In this document: one piece after another, positions 1-6,006 of the stretch | How positions within the stretch are numbered: the first letter of the stretch is position 1 | How the letters are laid out: each line of letters begins with the position of its first letter | NCBI GenBank assembly: GCA_041674465.1 | Contig: JBAYVV010000091.1 | Span: 1-15,584 of the forward strand | Direction of reading: 5' to 3' | Length of the DNA stretch: 15,584 bases | Origin: JACRAR01 sp041674465 | GTDB taxonomy: Bacteria > Pseudomonadota > Gammaproteobacteria > Burkholderiales > Rhodocyclaceae | Notes under the pieces: model-generated | Told to the model about the DNA's origin: nothing | The model's input: the letters and a program-made list of their open reading frames with translations, nothing else | The model's database searches: none | Translations under genes and position numbers: made by a program

Positions 1-135
1 ATGGCCGTGTATTCCACCGCCTCGATGACCGACGTGCAGTCCAACCACTGCACCAACCTCCGTTTGCACGCTATCATCGACGCAAAACTCGTCCCCAAGG
101 AAACCTTTAACGTCCAAAACCTCAGAGGCGATTGA
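1..135 (+). CDS. possible C-terminal fragment of an upstream gene (unrecognised)
   Basis: Frame 1 is open from the first base to a TGA at 133-135, giving about 44 residues that end in QNLRGD. The window starts on an ATG, but this may be chance and the frame could continue upstream. Roughly three quarters of the codons end in G or C, with many C-ending codons, which fits coding sequence here. The codon-aligned minus-strand frame is also open, from an ATG at 210 to the window edge. That frame has only about half its codons ending in G or C and gives a Gly/His/Val-rich product typical of an antisense shadow, so I prefer the plus strand. I recognise no family. Confidence 0.3.
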   Translation: MAVYSTASMTDVQSNHCTNLRLHAIIDAKLVPKETFNVQNLRGD

Positions 136-293
136 CCTCAATTTGGCTTGCTCGCCAGGCCTTGCGCTGACCCCCTGATCCTCTTGCATCATCAGGACCA
201 GGGGATTCATCTCTCCCCAGGTATACTTTGGCTCAGCATCGATGCCCGTGTCTGAGCCATGACGTTCCGTGGTCCCTTCCAGCGTTTATCATA

Positions 294-322
294 GCCGTCC
301 AGTTTCCGTGAGACCGGACGGC
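294..322. repeat. GC-rich 29-nt hairpin (inverted repeat) upstream of the quinone oxidoreductase gene
   Basis: GCCGTCC (294-300) pairs perfectly with GGACGGC (316-322). Inside it, after one A-C mismatch, GTTTC (302-306) pairs with GAGAC (310-314) through one G-T wobble, leaving a 3-base CGT loop. That is 12 pairs in 29 bases, the strongest structure in the first 380 bases. No T-run follows, so it is not a standard intrinsic terminator. It lies 58 bases before the next gene and could be a transcript-end structure for the upstream gene, a protein-binding site or part of the next gene's leader. A smaller stem, GGGGA (201-205) with TCCCC (214-218), lies upstream. No gene is seen between 136 and 380. 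Confidence 0.5.
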
Positions 323-380
323 GCGCCTGTCATTTCCGCGCAGATCTTGTGAAACAGCAGCACTATCCCCTGGAGATCGC

Positions 381-1358
381 ATGAAAGCGCTGGTATGCAG
401 TAACTTCGGACCACTCGAGCAGCTCAGCGTGCAAGAGATTGCGGAACCAAAGCCAAAAGCAAAGCAGGTACTGATCGATGTCGAGGCGGCTGCGCTAAAT
501 TTCCCCGACGCGCTGATGGTTCAGGGCATCTATCAATTCAAGCCTCCGCTGCCGTTCACTCCGGGAGCTGAATTTTCCGGTGTCGTCAGCGCGGTGGGTT
601 CCGAGGTCACCAACTACAAGATTGGTGACCGGGTCATCGCCTATGGCTTGGGTGGTTTTGCTGAAAAGGCCGTTGCCGATGCCGAGCGCATCATGACTTT
701 GCCCACGGGGATGGATTTCGACACCGGTGCCGCCTTCGTTCTGACCTACGCCACATCGCTGCATGCCTTGCGTGATTGCGGCCGACTTCAGCTAGGCGAA
801 TCCCTGCTGGTGCTTGGTGCCGCAGGAGGCGTCGGTGTGTCCGCGATAGAAATTGGCAAGGCCATGGGCGCCCGCGTGATGGCGGCTGCTTCAAGCGATT
901 CAAAATTAGCGCTTTGCAGGAAACTCGGCGCGGATGAAACGATCAATTACGAAACGGAAAATTTGCGTGATCGCATCAATCAACTGACCGAATCAAGAGG
1001 CGTTGATGTGGTTTATGATCCGGTTGGCGGTCAATACACTGAACTTGCTTTACGCGCCACAGCTTGGGGTGGCCGATTGTTGGTGATCGGCTTTGCCAGC
1101 GGTGAAATCCCGAAAATTCCGATCAATCTCGCCCTACTCAAGGAGCGGTCGATTGTCGGCGTGTATTGGGGAGACTCGGTCAAGCATAATCCCCAAGGGC
1201 ATTTGAATAACATGCAGCAACTCTTGGAATGGTTCGCAAGCGGAAAAATCAAGCCGGTTATCAGCGACAGGGTGCCGCTGAACGGTGCTGCAGGAGCCAT
1301 GATGCGCATGGCCAACCGCCAGATTTTGGGAAAAGTTGTCGTGCTGCCAGAGGCCTGA
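381..1358 (+). CDS. NADPH:quinone oxidoreductase-like, zinc-free medium-chain dehydrogenase/reductase
   Basis: This 325-residue protein has the length and architecture of the quinone oxidoreductase branch of the MDR superfamily: a GroES-like N-terminal catalytic domain (about 1-120), a Rossmann NAD(P)-binding domain (about 125-260) and a C-terminal return to the catalytic domain. Visible landmarks are FTPGAEFSG (59-67), the conserved GDRV (82-85), and the nucleotide-binding loop GAAGGVG (146-152). The cysteine and histidine zinc ligands of alcohol dehydrogenases are absent. The family reduces quinones or alpha,beta-unsaturated carbonyls with NADPH in the cytoplasm; the actual substrate cannot be read from sequence. 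The start ATG follows GGAG (372-375) at short spacing. It seems monocistronic: 118 bases separate it from the downstream tRNA, which has its own promoter. No convincing terminator is seen after it. Confidence 0.9.
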   Translation: MKALVCSNFGPLEQLSVQEIAEPKPKAKQVLIDVEAAALNFPDALMVQGIYQFKPPLPFTPGAEFSGVVSAVGSEVTNYKIGDRVIAYGLGGFAEKAVADAERIMTLPTGMDFDTGAAFVLTYATSLHALRDCGRLQLGESLLVLGAAGGVGVSAIEIGKAMGARVMAAASSDSKLALCRKLGADETINYETENLRDRINQLTESRGVDVVYDPVGGQYTELALRATAWGGRLLVIGFASGEIPKIPINLALLKERSIVGVYWGDSVKHNPQGHLNNMQQLLEWFASGKIKPVISDRVPLNGAAGAMMRMANRQILGKVVVLPEA

Positions 1359-1434
1359 GCCGGCCATTCACCCTTACGATTATGCCGATTGACTGAAAAG
1401 GATGCCTTCGTCCCTCGTGCGCAGATTTTGCTGC

Positions 1435-1463
1435 TTGAGGTAAATCCATCAAGCCGATATAAT
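1435..1463 (+). promoter_or_regulatory. sigma70-type promoter of the tRNA-Arg gene
   Basis: TTGAGG (1435-1440) and a perfect TATAAT (1458-1463) are separated by exactly 17 bases. Transcription would begin near 1470, a few bases before the mature tRNA 5' end at 1477. The bases between the -10 and the start are GC-rich (CCGCTCTG), like the discriminators of stable-RNA promoters under stringent control. Confidence 0.75.
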
Positions 1464-1476
1464 CCGCTCTGTATTT

Positions 1477-1553
1477 GCGCCCGTAGCTCAGATGGATAGA
1501 GTACTTGGCTACGAACCAAGGGGTCGGGCGTTCGAATCGCTCCGGGCGCGCCA
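1477..1553 (+). tRNA. tRNA-Arg (anticodon ACG)
   Basis: A full cloverleaf can be drawn over 77 nt. The acceptor stem GCGCCCG (1477-1483) pairs perfectly with CGGGCGC (1543-1549). The D-arm is GCTC...GAGT. The anticodon stem CTTGG/CCAAG (1504-1508/1516-1520) encloses the loop CTACGAA with anticodon ACG at 1511-1513. The T-arm GGGCG/CGCTC (1526-1530/1538-1542) has one G-T pair and the loop TTCGAAT. Discriminator G (1550) and the CCA end (1551-1553) are encoded. In bacteria the A of ACG is normally deaminated to inosine by TadA, so the tRNA reads CGU, CGC and CGA. It has its own promoter upstream and a terminator-like hairpin 7 bases downstream. Confidence 0.97.
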
Positions 1554-1560
1554 ATACATC

Positions 1561-1595
1561 AGGGGGTTAGCGAAAGCTAGCCCCTTATCATTTAT
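1561..1595 (+). terminator. intrinsic terminator of the tRNA-Arg unit
   Basis: The arms AGGGGGTTAGC (1561-1571) and GCTAGCCCCTT (1576-1586) form an 11-bp stem with two G-T wobbles, closed by a stable GAAA tetraloop (1572-1575). The tail TTATCATTT that follows is T-rich but interrupted. Its place just after the CCA end fits termination of the tRNA transcript. The 110-residue gene begins 45 bases later, so read-through could also express that gene. Confidence 0.7.
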
Positions 1596-1640
1596 GCCTC
1601 ACCAAATCAAACCGGCGAGGATATTCAAGGAAAACGCCAA

Positions 1641-1973
1641 GTGCCAGAGTTCGAGAACTACCGCCGCGAAGCTGAGGAAATTGAGCGCGAAATCATGCGC
1701 AAGGGCATCGTGCTTGGTATTGATTGGAAGAACGAAGTTCAGGTTCGCGCTTTGGCCCGAGAGGCGCTTGACTTTGACGCTCTGACTGGCATGCATCAAA
1801 GGCACCCTGGCGATTTCGCGGCTTTGGCAAAATTCGAACTATTCGGTTTAGCTCAGCTGATGCTGACCATCATGCGTCAGAGTGCGGAGGAAGGCATGCT
1901 CACCCACGGCGGGCCAGCATGGAAAGCATTGGCTCGTGCACTGTGGCAAGAGTCCGGAAGTCAAACGGTATAA
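1641..1973 (+). CDS. conserved-looking hypothetical protein, 110 aa
   Basis: I do not recognise a named family. The start is a GTG preceded by AAGGA (1627-1631) at 9 bases, giving MPEFENYRRE. The next in-frame ATG, at 1695, would remove the charged N-terminal helix. The product looks soluble and largely alpha-helical: an acidic/basic amphipathic stretch at 1-20 (EAEEIEREIMRK), a central helical region, a short hydrophobic helix around 66-78 (ELFGLAQLMLTIM), and a Gly/Trp-containing end (THGGPAWKALARALW). There is no signal peptide, transmembrane span or metal-binding cysteine cluster. Codon use matches its neighbours, so it is probably a real gene. It sits between the tRNA-Arg terminator and a convergent gene 18 bases away, which gives no functional hint. 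Confidence 0.75.
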   Translation: MPEFENYRREAEEIEREIMRKGIVLGIDWKNEVQVRALAREALDFDALTGMHQRHPGDFAALAKFELFGLAQLMLTIMRQSAEEGMLTHGGPAWKALARALWQESGSQTV

Positions 1974-1991
1974 GCGCGCCGCATGCTTGTT

Positions 1992-2657
1992 TTACAGTTG
2001 CTCAGCAACAAGCTGACGTAGCGACCTCTCGAAAACCTCTACAGGCTGTCCCCCTGAGATTAAAAACTTTTCGTTGATGATGACAGCGGGTACGGAGTGG
2101 ATGCCGGCCTTCGTGTAAGAGTGCTCCTGTTCTCTAACCGCCGCAGCGTATTCATTGCTGCCCAGAATTTTCTGGGCTCGCGCAACGTTCAGACCAACTT
2201 CACCGACCAGGCGGAGCAGCACATCATGAGATTCTGGGCTTTCCCCCTCGGTGAAATAGGCATGAAGCATGGCTTTCTTTAGAGCGGGCTGCAGATCAGC
2301 GGGTTGCGACTCAGGCAAACCGGCCCAGTGCAGCAGACGATGGGCATCGAAAGTATTGTAGATGCGATCGCGTCCTTCCTTGCGAAATATGAAGCCCAGT
2401 TCGGCGCCACGCAGACGGATGGTTTCGCGGATTTCAGCCTGTTGCTCTGGGGTTGAACCATATTTTTGAGTCAGGTGCTCGGTGATATCCTGGCCGCCCT
2501 GTGGCATGCCAGGATTCAATTCAAAAGGCTGAAAATGGATCTCGGCTTTAATTTCGCTTCCCAGATGCTTCAGAGCTGCCTCCAGTGCGTAAAGACCGAT
2601 GGCACACCATGGGCAGGAGATATCGGAAACGAAGTCGATTTTTACGTATGCCGTCAT
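1992..2657 (-). CDS. FrnE-type DsbA-family thiol oxidoreductase (thioredoxin fold)
   Basis: This 221-residue protein starts MTAYVKIDFVSD and carries the redox motif CPWC at 15-18 after the first beta strand. An all-helical insertion contains the NTFDAHRL signature (101-108) seen in FrnE-like DsbA proteins, and the cis-proline region HSVPAVII has Pro190. These features place it in the FrnE/2-hydroxychromene-2-carboxylate isomerase-like DsbA group. There is no signal peptide, so it should act in the cytoplasm, possibly in thiol-disulfide exchange or oxidative stress defence; the partner is unknown. The frame stays open upstream to 2777, but those 40 extra residues lack family similarity and overlap the preceding gene. 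ATG 2657 with TGGA about 8 bases before it is the better start. It lies 88 bases downstream of the lysine-rich gene on the same strand, so co-transcription is possible. Confidence 0.88.
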   Translation of the reverse strand: MTAYVKIDFVSDISCPWCAIGLYALEAALKHLGSEIKAEIHFQPFELNPGMPQGGQDITEHLTQKYGSTPEQQAEIRETIRLRGAELGFIFRKEGRDRIYNTFDAHRLLHWAGLPESQPADLQPALKKAMLHAYFTEGESPESHDVLLRLVGEVGLNVARAQKILGSNEYAAAVREQEHSYTKAGIHSVPAVIINEKFLISGGQPVEVFERSLRQLVAEQL

Positions 2658-2731
2658 TTTAAATTCCACTCTCAAAAGTAATCGCGATGTCAAACAACCG
2701 GAATCACTTGAACCTGTCCTTGCTGCCAGAT

Positions 2732-2746
2732 ATCGAATGTTTCGAT
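2732..2746. repeat. small inverted repeat at the end of the lysine-rich gene
   Basis: ATCGAA (2732-2737) and TTCGAT (2741-2746) form a 6-bp stem with a 3-base loop, touching the stop codon of the minus-strand lysine-rich gene. No T-run follows on the minus strand, so it would at most pause or partly attenuate transcription into the downstream FrnE-like gene. Confidence 0.3.
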
Positions 2747-3219
2747 TACTGCGATTCCATTTGGCGAATTTCGCCATTGCGTTGGTACAGGGTTTTCCCG
2801 ATTTGCAAAGGCGGCTCGCTCAAGTCCTGTGGCAACTTTGGGCTGGTTTGATTGAACTGCTTTGGCTTGGGCTGGACTGTTTGCGGTGTCTCTTGCTTGG
2901 ATGATTCAATATTTCTTGACAGTTTGAGCGAACTTGACCGGGACTTTGAAGCGGATTTCTTTCCTGCACCGGTTTTTGTCGCGGTCCTACTGGTATGGAT
3001 CGCAGTTTTCTTGAGCTTCGTGGCTTTGGCAACCCGCTGAGGGCCTTTCTTCACTGCAGCCTTGTGACGATTAGTCTGCACGGCCAACTTTTCCGTAGCG
3101 TGAACCATGGGCAGCGTCGCCAGCGTGATACAAACCGCGGCCATAACATTTAAGACGGATCGACTGACTAGTGCCCGCATTTGGTTCTGGGGTACTGGAT
3201 TGGATATGGACATCAGCAT
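2746..3219 (-). CDS. lysine-rich exported protein of unknown function
   Basis: The reading frame gives 157 residues. A hydrophobic stretch (about 23-40, VLNVMAAVCITLATLPMV) ending in VHA at 39-41 looks like a signal peptide with cleavage near residue 41. The mature part is low-complexity and very basic: about 18 Lys/Arg in residues 42-104, with many Ser/Thr/Ala. A Pro/Gln/Lys linker follows (108-130), then the short ordered-looking tail LQIGKTLYQRNGEIRQ. The start at 3219 has AAGGG 9 bases upstream. ATG 3180 would leave a more classical 28-residue signal peptide but has no clear ribosome site. It is divergent from gyrA and upstream of the FrnE-like gene. It could bind polyanions such as nucleic acid, heparin-like polymers or cell wall, but this is inference. 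No named family is recognised. Confidence 0.65.
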   Translation of the reverse strand: MLMSISNPVPQNQMRALVSRSVLNVMAAVCITLATLPMVHATEKLAVQTNRHKAAVKKGPQRVAKATKLKKTAIHTSRTATKTGAGKKSASKSRSSSLKLSRNIESSKQETPQTVQPKPKQFNQTSPKLPQDLSEPPLQIGKTLYQRNGEIRQMESQ

Positions 3220-3293
3220 GGGGGAATACCCTTCTATTGCGCAGTCTTGATGATCTTCCCGATACTCCTCTGATGAGCGAATGAAAAGATGCC

Positions 3294-3321
3294 ATTTTCA
3301 GCATTTCCTTTTAGTTATCAA
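3294..3321 (-). promoter_or_regulatory. candidate promoter of the lysine-rich gene
   Basis: Read on the minus strand, TTGATA (3321-3316, 5 of 6 to the -35 consensus) and GAAAAT (3299-3294, 4 of 6 to the -10) are separated by 16 bases. A start near 3287 would give a leader of about 68 nt to the ATG at 3219. This is the best pair I can find in the divergent gap but remains a guess by eye. Confidence 0.3.
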
Positions 3322-3341
3322 GCGCTGCGCAGGTACCACCA

Positions 3342-3389
3342 ATGCCCCGAATCGGTTCCAAAACGGGCAGGAACTAAAGGGCGGGGCAT
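3342..3389. promoter_or_regulatory. inverted repeat immediately upstream of the gyrA -10 (possible operator)
   Basis: ATGCCCCG (3342-3349) and CGGGGCAT (3382-3389) are perfect 8-base inverted copies. Nested inside and almost concentric, GTTCC (3355-3359) mirrors GGAAC (3370-3374). The right arm ends on the T of the TG of the candidate extended -10 box. The pair lies upstream of the predicted start point, so it would act as DNA: a dimeric regulator site or a supercoiling-sensitive cruciform. No known operator is recognised. Confidence 0.4.
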
Positions 3390-3397
3390 GATAAAAT
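3389..3397 (+). promoter_or_regulatory. candidate extended -10 promoter of gyrA
   Basis: TGATAAAAT reads as an extended -10 element (TG, one base, TAAAAT at 3392-3397). No good -35 lies 16-18 bases upstream, which extended -10 promoters tolerate. Transcription would begin near 3404, leaving a leader of about 45 nt before the gyrA ATG. Confidence 0.45.
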
Positions 3398-3448
3398 CAC
3401 AGCGATTTACTAGGTGCCCATGCCGGCTGTGCCGCGGAACTCCCCAAG

Positions 3449-6004
3449 ATGACGAACCAGTTTGCCAAAGAAACTCTCCCTATCAGCTTAGAAGAGGAGA
3501 TGCGCCACTCCTATCTCGATTACGCCATGAGCGTTATCGTAGGACGCGCCTTGCCGGATGTGCGCGATGGGCTCAAGCCTGTGCATCGTCGCGTGCTTTA
3601 CGCGATGCACGAACTCAGCAATGACTGGAACAAGGCCTACAAGAAATCGGCACGCATCGTCGGCGACGTCATCGGTAAATACCATCCGCATGGCGATACG
3701 GCGGTGTATGACACGATAGTGCGTATGGCGCAGGATTTTTCGCTGCGCTACATGCTGGTCGATGGACAGGGCAATTTCGGTTCAGTTGACGGCGACAACG
3801 CGGCGGCAATGCGCTATACCGAGATACGCATGGCGCGTATCGGCCATGAACTGCTGGCGGACCTAGATAAGGAAACAGTTGATTACGGGCCGAACTACGA
3901 TGGTTCGGAACATGAGCCGCTCGTCTTGCCGGCCAAGATCCCGAATCTGCTCATCAACGGCAGTTCCGGAATTGCCGTTGGCATGGCGACCAATATCCCG
4001 CCGCACAATCTTGGCGAAGTGATAGACGCCTGCCTGGCGTTGCTCGGCGATCCGGAAATCAGCATCGAAAAATTGATTGAAATCATTCCGGCACCAGACT
4101 TTCCCACGGCCGGATTGATTTATGGCACTTCGGGTGTGCGTGAAGGCTATCTGACCGGTCGCGGCAGAGTCATCATGCGCGGTCGAACGCATATCGAGGA
4201 ATTGGAAAAAGGCGGAAAGCAGGCGATCATCATCGATGAATTGCCCTACCAGGTTAACAAGAAGACGCTCCTGGAAAAAATCGCTGAACTGGTCAACGAG
4301 AAGCGCATCGAAGGCATCACGCATCTTCAGGACGAATCCGATAAATCGGGCATGCGCGTGGTCATCGAACTCAAGCGCGGCGAAGTGCCCGATGTAATCC
4401 TCAACAACCTCTACAAGCATACGCAACTGCAGGATTCTTTCGGCATGAACATGGTGGCGCTGTGCGAGGGCCGTCCGCGTTTGCTGAATCTGAAGGAAAT
4501 GCTGGTTGCGTTCCTGGCGCACCGACGCGAAGTGGTAACCCGACGCACCGTGTTTGAATTGAGAAAGGCAAGAGACCGCGGCCACATTCTGGAAGGCTTG
4601 GCCGTGGCGCTGTCGAATGTCGATGAGATCATCGCCTTGATCAAGGCGGCACCCACCCCTGCCGAAGCCAAACAGGGCTTGATGGGGCGCACCTGGCCTT
4701 CGTCTCTGGTCGAGGACATGCTGATGCGGGCAGCCGCCGAAGCTTCTCGTCCCGAAGGTCTTGCTCCTGAATTCGGCATGTCGAAACGCGGCTACCTGCT
4801 TTCTGATGTTCAGGCTCAGGCCATACTGGAATTGCGCCTGCAGCGCCTGACCGGTCTGGAACAGGAAAAGATTTTCAACGAATACAAGGACGTAATGGAA
4901 ATCATCGCCGACCTGCTCGATATCCTGGCGCGGCCTGAACGCATCACTCAAATCATCAGCGACGAACTGACTGCCGTTCAAACGCAGTTCGGTGACAAGC
5001 GCCGCACCGAGATCGTGTTGAACACCCAGGATTTCGGTATCGAGGACTTGATTACACCGCAGGACATGGTCGTCATGCTCTCACACGGCGGCTACATCAA
5101 GGCGCAACCACTCACCGAGTACAAGTCGCAAAAGCGCGGCGGGCGCGGCAGACAAGCGGCGGCCATCAAGGAAGACGACTTTGTCGACCGCTTGTTCGTC
5201 GCCAATACGCACGACTTCATTCTGTGTTTTTCCAACCGCGGCCGCGTCTACTGGCACAAGGTCTATGAAGTGCCGCAAGGCAGCCGTGCGAGCCTCGGCA
5301 AACCGATCGTGAACCTGTTCCCGCTCGAGGAGGGCGAGAAAATCACGGCGGTTCTGCCTGTCAAGGAATTCGACGAGAATCATTATGTTTTCATGGCAAC
5401 CGCCATGGGCACTGTCAAGAAAACACCTTTGTCGGATTTTTCCAACCCGCGCAAGGCCGGCATTATCGCGGTCGGTCTCGACGAGGGGGATTTCCTGATC
5501 GGTGTCGCAATCACCGACGGCAGCTACGATGTGATGCTGTTCTCCAACGCTGGCAAGACCGTGCGCTTTGCCGAAGAGGACGTGCGTGCCATGGGACGCA
5601 ACGCGCGCGGTGTGCGCGGGATGCAACTCGATGTCGGACAGAGGGTGATTTCCATGCTGGTTGCGGCGAACGAGAATTTCTCGGTCCTTACCGCCACTGA
5701 AAACGGTTTCGGAAAACGCACGCCCATCGCCGAGTATACACGGCATGGCCGTGGCACCAAAGGCATGATCGCGATCCACACCAGCGAACGCAACGGTGTG
5801 GTAGTCGGCGCCTTGCTGGTGCAGCCTGACGATGAATTGATGCTGATCTCGACGGGCGGTGTGCTGATTCGCACACTGGTTAAAGAGATACGCGAAATGG
5901 GACGCTCGACACAGGGCGTTACATTGATAAATCTTGACGATGGCACCAAACTAGCAGGAATAGAGAAGATTATTGAAACCGAAGACCTAGACCAAGGAGA
6001 GTAA
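3449..6004 (+). CDS. gyrA: DNA gyrase subunit A
   Basis: GyrA breaks and rejoins DNA in the A2B2 gyrase that introduces negative supercoils using ATP. The 851-residue protein aligns end to end with E. coli GyrA (875 aa). The N-terminal breakage-reunion domain (about 1-520) has SYLDYAMSVIVGRALPDVRD from residue 21 and the catalytic tyrosine Tyr123 in AAAMRYTEIR. The C-terminal pinwheel domain (about 530-840) begins with the GyrA box QKRGGRG at 561-567. The acidic tail is shorter than in E. coli. In the quinolone region (HPHGDTAVYD) Thr84 and Asp88 match E. coli Ser83 and Asp87; Thr is a common natural residue there. ATG 3449 has only a weak GGAA (3436-3439) upstream but gives the normal family N-terminus. 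It heads the long co-directional run, with serC 2 bases downstream. Confidence 0.98.
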   Translation: MTNQFAKETLPISLEEEMRHSYLDYAMSVIVGRALPDVRDGLKPVHRRVLYAMHELSNDWNKAYKKSARIVGDVIGKYHPHGDTAVYDTIVRMAQDFSLRYMLVDGQGNFGSVDGDNAAAMRYTEIRMARIGHELLADLDKETVDYGPNYDGSEHEPLVLPAKIPNLLINGSSGIAVGMATNIPPHNLGEVIDACLALLGDPEISIEKLIEIIPAPDFPTAGLIYGTSGVREGYLTGRGRVIMRGRTHIEELEKGGKQAIIIDELPYQVNKKTLLEKIAELVNEKRIEGITHLQDESDKSGMRVVIELKRGEVPDVILNNLYKHTQLQDSFGMNMVALCEGRPRLLNLKEMLVAFLAHRREVVTRRTVFELRKARDRGHILEGLAVALSNVDEIIALIKAAPTPAEAKQGLMGRTWPSSLVEDMLMRAAAEASRPEGLAPEFGMSKRGYLLSDVQAQAILELRLQRLTGLEQEKIFNEYKDVMEIIADLLDILARPERITQIISDELTAVQTQFGDKRRTEIVLNTQDFGIEDLITPQDMVVMLSHGGYIKAQPLTEYKSQKRGGRGRQAAAIKEDDFVDRLFVANTHDFILCFSNRGRVYWHKVYEVPQGSRASLGKPIVNLFPLEEGEKITAVLPVKEFDENHYVFMATAMGTVKKTPLSDFSNPRKAGIIAVGLDEGDFLIGVAITDGSYDVMLFSNAGKTVRFAEEDVRAMGRNARGVRGMQLDVGQRVISMLVAANENFSVLTATENGFGKRTPIAEYTRHGRGTKGMIAIHTSERNGVVVGALLVQPDDELMLISTGGVLIRTLVKEIREMGRSTQGVTLINLDDGTKLAGIEKIIETEDLDQGE

Positions 6005-6006
6005 AT

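Noticed and set aside
1..210. Minus-strand open frame at the left edge, starting at ATG 210
   Set aside because: Its third-position GC is only about half, and the Gly/His/Val-rich end looks like a shadow. A faint resemblance to DegV-type C-termini (VGAVVGLHVG) was too weak to call.
1971..1991. Bidirectional terminator between the convergent genes
   Set aside because: AAGC and GCTT before GTTTTA can pair, but only about 5 bp including a wobble. This is too weak to annotate.
2663..2693. Perfect TTGACA (minus strand, 2693-2688) as a promoter for the FrnE-like gene
   Set aside because: The only -10-like hexamer (TGGAAT) is 19 bases away and would start transcription at the start codon. No workable promoter could be built.
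2658..2777. 40-residue N-terminal extension of the FrnE-like protein
   Set aside because: The extension is not family-like and overlaps the end of the upstream minus-strand gene. ATG 2657 gives the conserved N-terminus.
3677..3717. Quinolone-resistance change in gyrA (Thr at the E. coli Ser83 position)
   Set aside because: Threonine is a common natural residue at this site in other proteobacteria, and Asp88 is intact. This is not evidence of acquired resistance.
3863..4981. Long open frame of 372 codons antisense to gyrA
   Set aside because: It is the antisense shadow of a high-GC, strongly conserved gene. Its product is rich in His, Gln, Arg and Asp with no domain pattern, and gyrA fully explains the region.
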